The position numbers and the translations under genes were made by a program. Under the pieces are notes generated by a model. That model saw only the letters and a list, made by a program, of their open reading frames with translations. It was not told the origin of the DNA and did no database searches. Source: Streptomyces filipinensis (lineage in GTDB: Bacteria; Actinomycetota; Actinomycetes; Streptomycetales; Streptomycetaceae). Taken from it: 64,000 nt of DNA. Of the stretch, positions 1 through 8,125 are shown one piece after another (the first letter of the stretch is position 1; every line of letters starts with the position of its first letter). Where the stretch lies: NCBI RefSeq assembly GCF_014649495.1, contig NZ_BMTD01000024.1:1-64000 (forward strand), given 5' to 3'.

Positions 1-87
1 GGCAACCAGAGCGTGCCGTACGCCGCGTGGGTCTCGCGGGTCGGGATGCTCGTGCAGCTGGTCAAGGGCAGGCGGGATCAGCGATGA
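1..87 (+). CDS. 3' end of an unidentified gene (partial)
   Basis: Frame 1 is open from the first base and ends in TGA at 85-87. The last 28 residues are a plausible coding tail (VPYAAWVSRVGMLVQLVKG followed by a basic RRDQR end). The start and most of the gene lie outside the window, so no function can be given. It could also be chance readthrough, because the visible part is short. Confidence 0.35.
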   Translation, partial: GNQSVPYAAWVSRVGMLVQLVKGRRDQR

Positions 88-499
88 TGCGTCGACAGGC
101 ACGGTCTTCCACTCGGATCACGAGGCGTAGAGAACTCCATGATCTTGGAAGTCGTACCTGTCACGTTCTGGGGGCACCGCCGAGCTGACAGATCGTCGCG
201 AACCGGGCGCCACGCGACTACGCCGAAGCCCTGCCTGGTGCGCGATCGCGGTGACATGATCGCGGAGCCCCATCCGACGGCGGACCACACGCAGCCGGGC
301 CGCGGGAGCGGTCACCGTGAACGTCAACGTTTCGTTGGGTGATAGGAGGTCTCCCCGCCGACTTCTTTGTGCCATCTGCCAGTACGGCGGCCAGACGGGG
401 TCGGAGCAGACTCTCTGCCACGACCGCGGGCCGGCGGAGCCTGTGAACGCGCAGGGCCGGCGTGGCCGCGTACCGGACGAAGCACCGAGGGGGCAGCAC
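88..499. other. intergenic, no gene recognised
   Basis: I see no convincing coding sequence here. The open frames on both strands are short and of low complexity. The last 15 bases hold the GAGGGGG ribosome binding site of the following methyltransferase. Confidence 0.5.
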
Positions 500-1243
500 G
501 TGAGCGTGCAGCAGTACGACGAGATCGGCGAGGCGTTCGAGGGGTTCAAGTCCCTTCCGCTGATACGTTACGGGGAGGTACCGAGCTTCCTGGCCATGGT
601 CGGGGACGTGAAGGGCAAGTCGGTTCTCGACCTTGCGTGCGGCACCGGCTTCTACAGCAGGGAGTTCCTGCGGCGCGGCGCCACGGATGTGCTCGGCGTC
701 GACATCTCCGTCGAGATGATCGCCGCGGCGCGGGAGATCGAGCAGCATGACCCGCTGGGCGCGCGCTACGAGGTCGGTGACGTGGCCGAACTGCGGCCTC
801 TCGACCGGCGTTACGACATCGGGGTGGCGGTGCAGTGCCTCAACTACACCGAGGACACTGTGACGTTGGAACGGATGTGCCGCAACATCCACCGGAGCCT
901 GGTACCGGGCGGAGAGTTCTTCGTGCTCTGCCAGAAACCCGACTACCGGTTCGACTGTGCGTCCCTGGACAAGTACGGGTTCCTCTGCGAACCGACCGGC
1001 GAGGCAGTCGAGACGGGTCCGCGGGTGCGGGTCACCGCTCTCCTCGACCCGCAGCCGATCAGTATCGTCGCCACCGTCCCGCGCCGCGAGGTGTACGAGG
1101 AGTGCCTGCGGGCGGCCGGGTTCAGTGAGGTGCAGTGGGTTCCGCTGCAGGTCTCCGAAGCGGGCATCCGTGAGTTCGGCGAGGACTTCTGGGCGGACCT
1201 CCTCGCCCACCCGCCGCTGGAGATGCTGCGCTGCCGCGCCTGA
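500..1243 (+). CDS. class I SAM-dependent methyltransferase
   Basis: This cytoplasmic enzyme of about 247 residues is predicted to transfer a methyl group from S-adenosylmethionine; the acceptor is unknown. Motif I is clear at residues 43-50 (LDLACGTG, then FYS), followed by an acidic ribose-binding strand (GVDISVEM), a motif II region (YDIGVAVQCLNY) and a motif III-like turn (LVPGGEF). I chose the GTG at 500 because GAGGGGG lies 6-7 bases upstream and the conserved sequence begins just after it (VQQYDEIGEAF). The frame is open back to an ATG at 317, but that extension looks non-coding. It stands alone, with no partner gene to suggest a substrate. Confidence 0.88.
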   Translation: MSVQQYDEIGEAFEGFKSLPLIRYGEVPSFLAMVGDVKGKSVLDLACGTGFYSREFLRRGATDVLGVDISVEMIAAAREIEQHDPLGARYEVGDVAELRPLDRRYDIGVAVQCLNYTEDTVTLERMCRNIHRSLVPGGEFFVLCQKPDYRFDCASLDKYGFLCEPTGEAVETGPRVRVTALLDPQPISIVATVPRREVYEECLRAAGFSEVQWVPLQVSEAGIREFGEDFWADLLAHPPLEMLRCRA

Positions 1244-1654
1244 CCGGCCGGATCTCGATGACGGTGGCCTCCTGCGTACGGGGGGCGGCCGGAGGGCGCG
1301 GCCGTACACCCGGCTTTGGGGGGCCCGCGGGCGCTGCGGATCCCGGAAGATCTCAAGCCCAGTGAGACGGTCGTGACGCTATGAGGTTTGTGGTGCGGGG
1401 TCACGGCGCTTGTCCGGGTCCTTGATCCACGCCTGCTGGGGTATCCGGGGTGGTCGGGGGCGTCGGCCGACGCGTTCGGGAGGGCGGGCGTATGCCTCGG
1501 CGAGGGTGACGGCTCGCTGGTCGCGGACCTCCTCGGCGGTGCCGAGCTCTTCGGCTACGCGTCCCGCCTCGGCGGCCGCACCCAGGCCGGGGCACGTTCA
1601 CGACCCGGCCCGCCGGGCACGCGCCCGAACCGCAGGGCCTGACGGTGTGAACCC
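1244..1654. other. intergenic, no gene recognised
   Basis: About 400 bases downstream of the methyltransferase carry no open frame with a recognisable protein or good start signals. Overlapping open frames on both strands have Arg/Gly/Pro-rich translations typical of high-GC noise. Confidence 0.45.
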
Positions 1655-1695
1655 GCGTGATCCGGGCCGTGGCGACCCCACGGCCCGGATCACGC
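1655..1695. terminator. perfect 18-bp inverted repeat
   Basis: The arms 1655-1672 (GCGTGATCCGGGCCGTGG) and 1678-1695 are exact reverse complements separated by a 5-base loop (CGACC). This predicts a very stable hairpin. There is no T tract, which is common for terminators in Streptomyces. It lies 412 bases after the methyltransferase and 90 bases before the next gene, so it could instead insulate the downstream gene pair or be a remnant of a mobile end. Confidence 0.7.
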
Positions 1696-1784
1696 GCCGA
1701 TGCGCCCACCGCATGGCACCAGACGCTGTAGCCGACTCCCTGGCTTTCCCGTTAGGTTGACCGAACCGGACGCAAGAGGGATAC

Positions 1785-2144
1785 ATGACGAATCAGCAGC
1801 CTGTGCCGTACCGAGCGGAGTCGGACCCGGCCTGGAACACGGTGGCGGCCGGGACCGCGCACGTTATCCTGCATCCGGCGGAGAAGTCACCCGAGGTCAT
1901 CGTGGTCAGTGGGCCGTGCCCGCGCTGCACCCATGAGACCGTGCACACCGAGCCGCTCGTCTCGTACGCCGGCGCGCTCGGCACCTCCGGTCTACTGGGC
2001 CGACTGCTGCACCGCCGGGCCGTCGAGGCGGGCTCGCGCGAGGTCGAGGTCATCTGCGCCTGCCGCGCCACCCACCCCGAGGCCGGCGAGCACCAGGGCT
2101 GCGGGGCCTCCTGGGTCCTCCACGTCGAGTGGAGTGACCAATGA
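1785..2144 (+). CDS. small hypothetical protein with paired Cys motifs
   Basis: The 119-residue protein starts at ATG 1785. It has one CxxC pair (GPCPRC) around residue 46, a CxC near residue 90 (ICAC) and a later Cys (GCGASW), so it could be a metal-binding zinc-ribbon-like protein. No family is recognised. Its stop overlaps the start of the next gene in ATGA, so the two are translationally coupled and probably act together. The next product is a membrane protein, which suggests a cytosolic partner at the membrane. Confidence 0.7.
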   Translation: MTNQQPVPYRAESDPAWNTVAAGTAHVILHPAEKSPEVIVVSGPCPRCTHETVHTEPLVSYAGALGTSGLLGRLLHRRAVEAGSREVEVICACRATHPEAGEHQGCGASWVLHVEWSDQ

Positions 2145-2767
2145 TGAGAATTGAGGTCAGGCCGGGCAGAGCCAGCACACCCGCCAGCCGAGCCCGGGCC
2201 GAGGAGTCCCGCACCCTCCTGGCGAGCGAACTGGCCCGTGTCCGCGCCCAGGCGGAGAACTGGCGCAACGGCCTCGCCGCCCTCCTCGGCCTCCTGACCG
2301 CGGTCGGGATCGTCAAAGGGCCCGACACGATCCAGGGCCTCTCCTGCGGCGCCCGCGGCACCGTGGGCGTCCTCCTCCTCGGCGGCCTCCTGCTCGCCGC
2401 GGCCGGCGCCTTCTGCGCCATGCGCGCCGCGTTCGGCATGCCGAAGCGCCGTGTCGCCGATGCCTCGCTGGAGGAGCTGCTCACCCGGGAGCGGCTCACC
2501 ACACGTCGGGCCGTCCGCGACCTCCACCGCGCCATCGCCGCCGGCTTCCTGGCCCTGGCCATGGTCGCCGCCGGCATCGGCCTCACCTGGTACGGCCCGC
2601 GCCCCGGCGACCCGGGCGTGCAGATCGTACGCACCGACGGGAGCACGCTGTGCGGCACGCTCGTCGGGGTGGACGCGAAGGGGATGCGGTTGCGCGTGAA
2701 GGGCGTGGAGCGGCGGGTGCCCTCCGCACTGATCGCGTCCGCCAAGTCGGCAGCGAGCTGTGCCTAG
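2141..2767 (+). CDS. hypothetical membrane protein, three predicted TM helices
   Basis: The product has 208 residues. A basic, helical N-terminus with ELARVRAQAENWRNG leads into hydrophobic segments at roughly residues 45-60, 70-93 and 132-152. A small C-terminal domain follows (VQIVRTDGSTLCGTLVGVD... and RVPSALIASA). Translation is coupled to the preceding gene by a 4-base ATGA overlap. No family is recognised. The gene ends 3 bases before the stop of the convergent metalloprotease gene. Confidence 0.7.
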   Translation: MMRIEVRPGRASTPASRARAEESRTLLASELARVRAQAENWRNGLAALLGLLTAVGIVKGPDTIQGLSCGARGTVGVLLLGGLLLAAAGAFCAMRAAFGMPKRRVADASLEELLTRERLTTRRAVRDLHRAIAAGFLALAMVAAGIGLTWYGPRPGDPGVQIVRTDGSTLCGTLVGVDAKGMRLRVKGVERRVPSALIASAKSAASCA

Positions 2768-2770
2768 ACC

Positions 2771-3919
2771 TTAGAGGTTGGCGGTCCAGCGGGCGTCGGG
2801 GGCGACGCCTTGACGGTGGAGGTCGAGGAGAACGGGGGCGGTCTGTGCCCAGAGGACCTCTACGACCTCATGGATTGTCGTACCCATATCCAGTATCGGC
2901 GCAGCCCTCTCGCCGAGCTCATCCCTGGCCTCCTCACGGACAACCTCGCGGCGAATGCCGATAGGCGGATGGGAGGACGATCCGGCGTGCGGCGCACGCT
3001 CGCCCGTTGTCAGCAAGGAAACAGCTTGGTCCAGGACCTCACAGGCAGAGAAGAACAGTTCGACGCCCGCATGGGCCAGTTCCAGGCCGAACTTCTTTCC
3101 CATGGCCCCGACACACAGCTTCCAGCCGATGATGTCTGCCAGGGCCTCCTGCTCCCATTTCCAGGTCACCTCGGTGACATCGACGTCACCTACCCCCAGC
3201 ATGCGACGCGAGGTCCTGTCAGCCACGTGTCCAGCCATCGCATGTCCATACTCATGGCCAAGGACGAAGAGCTCCATACCATCCAAGAGGATGGAGCTCA
3301 TCGCCCTGACTACCGGCTCTGTCTGGTAGGGAGACGCCGCGCTCGGCCGGCCTGTGAGGACATAGGCGAGCACGACATCGCGGAAGCGGTGGATGGCATC
3401 CGTAGACTCCCGCACGTGGCGTCGCACATCATCGATTCCCGGGGAGAAGGCAATCCAGCCATCCCCTCTCACCTCGTACGGCATTGCAAGGGCCACCGCC
3501 TTGCCGAACAAATTGGCGAAGTTGAAGAGCTCGTCCTCAAAGACCACGATGTGAGTCTGCGAGTCGGGGGCGAGCAGTGTTACGGCATTGATCTCTCCTG
3601 TGGCCAGCATGCCGAGCACGGGACGGGTGAAGGGGCCTTCAAAGGCCAGCTCTAGACGGTCCGCCAGGAAATGGACCAGCCGATGGCCCCAGAGCGGCTC
3701 GTAAGGTCCGCGCGGCGGCCAGTGCTCGGGGGGAGTCATTGCCGACCTGACCAAGTGTTCCAACTGCTCCTCTGAGACGCCGGGCATGCGTCGCGCGACC
3801 TCAACAATGCCTGCCACCTCGCCTGTCCCCCACACCGCTTCTCGCATGCCGGTCGCCCCGGCTAGCTGCGCCTGCAGCTCCCACAGATAGGCCCGCGCCT
3901 TCTCCGTCTTGGTCGTCAC
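2771..3919 (-). CDS. HExxH zinc metalloprotease-like protein
   Basis: The 382-residue protein carries the zinc-binding motif HEYGH at residues 222-226, with Glu223 as the expected catalytic base. About 30 residues later comes EQEALADIIG, where Glu258 is placed to be the third zinc ligand, as in gluzincin peptidases. There is no obvious signal peptide or membrane segment, so it is probably cytoplasmic. The start is GTG at 3919. The substrate is unknown. The closest general class is M48/neutral-zinc-like hydrolases, but I cannot place it in a named family. An IS5-family element lies 85 bases upstream of its start. Confidence 0.75.
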   Translation of the reverse strand: MTTKTEKARAYLWELQAQLAGATGMREAVWGTGEVAGIVEVARRMPGVSEEQLEHLVRSAMTPPEHWPPRGPYEPLWGHRLVHFLADRLELAFEGPFTRPVLGMLATGEINAVTLLAPDSQTHIVVFEDELFNFANLFGKAVALAMPYEVRGDGWIAFSPGIDDVRRHVRESTDAIHRFRDVVLAYVLTGRPSAASPYQTEPVVRAMSSILLDGMELFVLGHEYGHAMAGHVADRTSRRMLGVGDVDVTEVTWKWEQEALADIIGWKLCVGAMGKKFGLELAHAGVELFFSACEVLDQAVSLLTTGERAPHAGSSSHPPIGIRREVVREEARDELGERAAPILDMGTTIHEVVEVLWAQTAPVLLDLHRQGVAPDARWTANL

Positions 3920-4004
3920 CGTGAAGCCCCCGTCCCTCCGCTTCCGGCAAGTCTGGCAGCAGCCGGCGAACGATGTCAGGCGAATACCCCATGGGGAACC
4001 ATAA

Positions 4005-4867
4005 GAGGATGTCTAACATGGTGTGATGTCTGTGCGGCATGATGCCGGCCGTGGGTGCTGATCTGTCGCATCTACTGGTTCCTGATGGTCTGTGGGAACT
4101 GGTCGCCCCGTTGCTGCCGTCGTTCACGTCCCGTCCGCAGCGCGGTGGGACCGCGCCGTTGGACGAGCGGGCCGTGTTCACGGCAGTGGTGTACGTCGTG
4201 ACCACCGGGTGCGCCTGGCGGCACCTGCCGGAGACGTTCGGCGTCTCACCTGCCGCCGCGCACCGCCGGTTCACCGCGTGGACGAAGGCGGGGCTGTGGC
4301 GGCCGCTGCACCGGGCGGTCTTGGACGAACTCGGTGCCCGGGGCGAGCTGGACTGGGCCTCGGTCATCGTCGACGCGGCGTCGGTGCGGGCGAAATGGGG
4401 GGGCGCTGGCCGGGCCGAACCCTGTCGACCGCGGCAAGAAGCGCAGCAAACTGCACGTGCTGTCCGAGGCCCAGGGCATCCCGCTCGCCGTCGCTGTGTC
4501 CGGCGCGAACACGCATGACGGCCAGGCTCTCAAGCCGCTGGTCCGCGGCATACCGCCATCCGCTCCCGGCGCGGCCCACGTCGGCGCCGACCGGTCAAAC
4601 TCCGCGCCGACAAGGCGTACTCTTCCGCCGGCCACCTCGCCTGGCTGCGCGAACGCGGAATCATCCCGCGTATCGCCCGCCGGGGCATCGAGTCGAGTGA
4701 ACGGCTCGGCCGGCACCGCTGGAAGATCCAAAGGTTGGCTCTTCGGCTACCGCCGCCACACCGGCCGATATGAGCGAAAAGGCTCCCACTTCGTCGCCTA
4801 TCTTGGCCTCGCAGCAGCCCTGACCTGCTCTAAGAAGCTCGCGGCACTCACCACATGAGACATGCTC
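4005..4867 (+). mobile_element. IS5-family insertion sequence, degenerate
   Basis: Imperfect terminal inverted repeats are visible: GAGGATGTCTAACATGGTG at the left end and GAGCATGTCTCATGTGGTG read inward from the right end (about 15/19 identical). Each is flanked by TAA (4002-4004 and 4868-4870), consistent with the 3-bp TNA target duplication of some IS5-family groups. The element is about 863 bp and carries one transposase gene that is now frameshifted. Its right boundary abuts the end of a second, different element at 4872-4896. Confidence 0.75.
4039..4858 (+). pseudogene. IS5-family transposase, multiply frameshifted
   Basis: The N-terminal part (4039 to about 4400) reads as an IS5-type DDE transposase: LSHLLVPDGLWELVAPLLP, GCAWRHLPETFGVS, then DWASVIVDAASVRAKWGG. 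At the G7 run 4397-4403 the frame moves +1 to continue as GPNPVDRGKKRSKLHVLSEAQGIP. It moves back near 4570-4590 (KLRADKAYSSAGHLAWLRERG) and shifts again near 4730 for the conserved end (GWLFGYRRHTGRYERKGSHF). The first shift could be programmed frameshifting as in some IS5 groups. Three shifts together indicate an inactive gene. Confidence 0.85.
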
Positions 4868-4871
4868 TAAA

Positions 4872-4896
4872 GATCCACTTTCGATACACGCCCTAG
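4872..4896. repeat. solo IS-end sequence ending in CTAG
   Basis: The segment GATCCACTTTCGATACACG (4872-4890) followed by CCCTAG is, in reverse complement, 18/19 identical to 53585-53603, where it precedes a transposase N-terminus. Its outer ACACGCCCTAG also matches the right end of the element at 7130-8005. It appears to be the leftover terminus of an IS5-like element that targeted CTAG, lying 4 bases beyond another IS. Confidence 0.6.
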
Positions 4897-5135
4897 GACG
4901 AATCCAGGACGAGCAAAGGACCCGCCGTCCTAGCGTCTCGTGCGGAGCGGCCAACCGTTACCCGGGCGGGCCGCGAAACCCGTCCCCAGCCGACTGGAGT
5001 CAAGCGGGAATCAGACCGCGACCTCAACCGTCAGCTGGAAACGACGTAGGACGGGAACGCCACGTATTGCTCCACCCGCACCATCTCTCCACCACAGATC
5101 CTTTGGTAGTACGGGAAAAGGAAGCAGGACACGCT

Positions 5136-5486
5136 ATGGCATGGAGTACAGCTAGACGAGCAGCGGCGGCAGCACTGACCGTTACCGCTGCTATCGCTGG
5201 GGGGTTCGCGACGGCCACCCCGGCCAGCGCGTCCGTGGTCGTGACCTGCCCCCCGTATCCGATCTGGTCCCACGGCATCGAGCTGTGGGGAAATGGGGTG
5301 ACAACCTGTATCGCCGGCACACCGGACCCCACGACGTACCTTGATATCGAACACGTCCAGCACGTCACATCCGGCGTGAATCGCGCCCGGGTTGCCATGC
5401 TCGGCCTGCCGGACCTTTACATCAATCCAGGCCAGTCGATCCCGGTTCCCGACGTGACTGTCCTAGCGGTTCAGATTCTCGCCTGA
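5136..5486 (+). CDS. small secreted protein of unknown function
   Basis: The 116-residue product begins with a Sec signal peptide: a basic start (MAWSTARRAAAAA), a hydrophobic core (LTVTAAIAGGFATA) and an ASA-type cleavage site near residue 30. The mature part is about 86 residues with two cysteines (VTCPPYP and TTCIAG) that could form one disulfide, and ends in beta-rich sequence. ATG 5136 was preferred over the upstream ATG at 5067 because it begins the signal peptide and an AGGA/GCAGG run lies just upstream. A strong hairpin follows the stop. Confidence 0.72.
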   Translation: MAWSTARRAAAAALTVTAAIAGGFATATPASASVVVTCPPYPIWSHGIELWGNGVTTCIAGTPDPTTYLDIEHVQHVTSGVNRARVAMLGLPDLYINPGQSIPVPDVTVLAVQILA

Positions 5487-5503
5487 TTTTCCGCGAGGAT
5501 CTC

Positions 5504-5558
5504 GGCAAGTGGCGGGGGTGGGGGCGTTACGGATTCACGGATTCCGCCCCCGCTTGCC
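5504..5558. terminator. GC-rich hairpin after the secreted-protein gene
   Basis: GGCAAG plus CGGGGGTGG on the left pairs with CCGCCCCCGCTTGCC on the right, about 15 bp with a 3-base bulge. It begins 17 bases after the stop codon at 5486 and is a plausible rho-independent-type terminator. Confidence 0.6.
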
Positions 5559-5985
5559 CGTGAAGTCCCCGACTCTGGAGGTCGGCCTGCTTGGGCTGGG
5601 GGGAAGGCAGGAAGACCCCGGCCGCTGGTGCGCCCGGAGTCGGTCCTCCCTTTGGATCAGTGTGCGGCTTTGGCGACGTTGGTGCCCTTCGACGTCAAAA
5701 CAGAACACCTCTGCCGCCACGGGCGGCAGGAGCGCGCCGCCGAAGAATCCGGAGCGCCGAACGCACGCGGCAACTGCATTCGCTGCTCGATCGCGGGCGA
5801 TCTACCCAGACGGCTGACCGTGACTGGAGGTCCGCGCTGCCGCCCCGCCACCGTCCGCGGCGCAGGAGGCCAGCGAGACTGGTAAGGCGCTCTCGTGACC
5901 AAGGCGCACAGAGTTGGGTCGGCGCCGAGTCGATTTTTCGCCACAGTCGGCTGGCTGGAGCGTCGGTCGAGCACACCGTGCCCCC
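5559..5985. other. no gene recognised
   Basis: This stretch lies between the hairpin after the secreted-protein gene and the transposase fragment. Open frames exist on both strands, but their translations are not recognisable and lack good start signals. It may be decayed IS sequence. Confidence 0.4.
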
Positions 5986-5989
5986 GGTC

Positions 5990-6609
5990 CTGCGCCGGGG
6001 CGAGAATCCCCGCCAGGTCCTGGTTCCGGTCGCGTCGGACCGTCTCGCGGTCCACCCGCAGATGGCGCCCGATGGCGTTCAGCGACAGGCCGGTGGCGGC
6101 GAGCTCGTTGACGTCCGCATGGTGTCGTCGGATCCGGTCCAGGAGCGGAGTCTCCGGCGTACGCAATGGTGTGCTGGCCTCTGAAGGGAAGAGCAACCGC
6201 AGTTGAGGGTGTGCGTGGGCCGCCATGAGGAATGGCCGATCACGCAGGTGCCACTCGCTGGAAAGCAGCTCACGCCACTTCGCAGAAGCAGGGTCACCCT
6301 CCTCGAACGCTTGCGCCAGTACCACAGATTCGCGACACCCACCGCAGCGACAAGGTCGTTCGTCCACCCCTCCGGGGACGCGAAGCCACGGTGGCGGAGG
6401 ATCCGTATGCAGAAGGAAGCCTCCGCGCAAGGGGAAACAACGACTGCTCCCCGATCCGTGCTCACCTCGGCGCCGGCGTCCCACCCCGAGCGAGTCCGCA
6501 CCTCGCCCAAGTCGAAACCTTGAGCCAGTGCGATGTGCTCGATGCGCCGCCCCAGATCCGCAGGGTCACGGAAGGCCGGCCAGAACCAGATCGGCGGCCC
6601 AGTCACCAC
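5990..6609 (-). pseudogene. chimeric relic: DUF6193-like gene fused to an ISL3-type transposase fragment
   Basis: From 6609 downward the first frame reads as the start of a protein (WPAFRDPADLGRRIEHIAL... to NDLVAAVGVANLWYWRK). Near 6310 the frame shifts and continues as EEGDPASAKWRELLSSEW, then RDRPFLMAAHAHPQLRLLFPSE, which resembles the Streptomyces DUF6193 family. At about 6150 this is joined in frame to LLDRIRRHHADVNELAATG, LSLNAIGRHLRVDRETVRR and DLAGILAPAQDR, which resembles the helix-turn-helix segment of ISL3-type transposases. Frameshift and fusion mark it as broken. Family names rest on recognised motifs only. Confidence 0.55.
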
Positions 6610-6794
6610 TCAAAGGTCTTCCAGATCAACAGCTTCTGAAGTACGAGCACTTCGGCTCGCGCTCGCGCAGGGTCCGCACCGCCAGTTGTCAGGACACTTG
6701 CAGACGGCCAGCCGCTGGTGCACTGCCCTGGAGAAGAGGCGATTCCGACCCTGGACCGTATTTTCGGCTTCGGTGAGGAGGTGACAGACACTCC

Positions 6795-7106
6795 CTAGAA
6801 CAAGGTGTCGGCAAGGCGGTCGATCTGGTCGATGTCCGGGGACCAGCAGTAGAGCGTGACTTCATCGGCGCCGATGCCGATGAAGTCACCCACCGCCTTA
6901 CGGATCGTCTCCGGTGTGGTGAGGAGACCGTCGGCCACGTGGTCGGCACGGCCCGTGAATCCGTAGGAGTCGCGGATACTGCGTCGGGCCTGCTCGACGG
7001 TGCTCTCTGGGCCGAGGGCAACGTTGGCCTGAGCCACCAAGCGCGGCCGGCCAGGGCGGTCGTGCTTCTCCCAGACCGCCTCCACGTCGCGGAACAGGCC
7101 GGCCAT
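6795..7106 (-). pseudogene. C-terminal fragment of a luciferase-like (LLM) flavin oxidoreductase
   Basis: The 103-residue frame resembles the last third of an LLM-class FMN/F420 oxidoreductase: MAGLFRDVEAVWEKHGRPG-like start, ALGPESTVEQARRSIRDSYGF, and the terminal IGADEVTLYCWSPDIDQIDRLAD. The N-terminal two thirds, with the TIM-barrel core, are absent. Sequence homology stops close to 7107, about 24 bases from the left inverted repeat of the element at 7130-8005, so insertion or deletion at that element probably truncated the gene. Confidence 0.7.
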
Positions 7107-7129
7107 GAACTGCGGCGGCAGCGCCGCGC

Positions 7130-8005
7130 CTAGGGCGTGTCCGACGGGTCAGGGCCGGAGTTGCAGCTTGCGGACATGTCGTGAGGAGTTGCGGTGTGTG
7201 CCTGCGGCAGTCATGACGCCGTCATGGGCTGGCTTCGATTCTGGGTGGTGCGACCGGTCCATGCAGGATCCTGTTGTGTTGGGCAGTCAGCATCCGTCGG
7301 CCGTGACGGTGAGGTAGGGCAGCTCAACACGCGAGTTGGGTTTCCCGGAGTCCTCGGTCCACCGCTCGATGAACTTCAGGGTGTAGGTGCCGTGGCCTTC
7401 GCAGGTGTACCAGGTGCTGCGACTCGTTCCACCCCCGTGGTGTGGGTCGGAGCCATAGGAGAAGTCGCCCTGAGCGATTTCCTTTCCGTCCTTGCTGACC
7501 GAGTACTTCACCCAGACTCTGCACCCAACGTGGGTCCAGGTCACGCGGAGGCTTGAGTATTGGCAGTCGGATTCGACCCTGACGGCGGGGTGACCGGGTT
7601 CGGTCGTCAGGCAGCCCTCAAGCGCAGACCACCAGTGGGTGTTCGCGCCGTATGCCTCAACACGCTTGCAACCCTCCGGCGGGGCCGCCGCGAGGCCAGG
7701 GGAGGTGACGGTTCTTGGGAGGTGTCCATCGGCTGTCCACGCGGGGTTGGCCGAGGCGGCCGCCGGTAGCAAACAGGCGACGGTCGCGACGCTGGCTACG
7801 GTGGCGGCAATCCTGGTGAGCGTGCGCACGGTGGCTCCCTTGTCGCGGTGGACGTCCTTCCGCTGGGCTCTGCCCCCGCAGCTGGCACCGCATGCGACCA
7901 TCCACCTGGACGGATGACGCTCGTTGCCGTGCGTTCGAGTCGTGCGGAGCTGAAGCCACCGTGGCTTCCATAGGCCGAGCCGGTAACACATCGGACACGC
8001 CCTAG
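7130..8005. mobile_element. IS-end-bounded segment carrying a passenger gene
   Basis: The left end CTAGGGCGTGTCCGACGGGT (7130-7149) and the right end, read inward from 8005, CTAGGGCGTGTCCGATGTGT, match at 18 of 20 positions, the first 15 exactly. The outer CTAG on each side fits the YTAR target duplication known for IS5 relatives. The 876-bp interior has no transposase. Instead it holds a secreted-protein gene. It could be a non-autonomous element, or two ends brought together by rearrangement. Confidence 0.6.
7287..7829 (-). CDS. secreted hypothetical protein inside the IS-bounded segment
   Basis: The 180-residue product starts at GTG 7829, with AGGGAG 6 bases upstream. It opens with a Sec signal peptide (VRTLTRIAATVASVATVACLLPAAASA, cleavage after ASA). 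The mature domain has several cysteines (EGCKRVEAYG, EGCLTTE, ESDCQYSS, HVGCRVWVKY, TCEGHG, and a C-terminal Cys), suggesting disulfides, and beta-rich segments such as VWVKYSVSKDGKEI and TWYTCEGHGTYTLKF. No family is recognised. The gene is complete and lies wholly between the two inverted ends at 7130 and 8005. Confidence 0.72.
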   Translation of the reverse strand: MRTLTRIAATVASVATVACLLPAAASANPAWTADGHLPRTVTSPGLAAAPPEGCKRVEAYGANTHWWSALEGCLTTEPGHPAVRVESDCQYSSLRVTWTHVGCRVWVKYSVSKDGKEIAQGDFSYGSDPHHGGGTSRSTWYTCEGHGTYTLKFIERWTEDSGKPNSRVELPYLTVTADGC

Positions 8006-8125
8006 ATGTGCTGTCCCGGAACGGTGTACCTGGCGCTGAAACGTTCGGAATGTAGCCACTTTCAGTGCCTTCCGAGCTCCGCCTGGGCAACGTCACCGGT
8101 GGAGTCCCCCTACGGAAGGTGCGCC

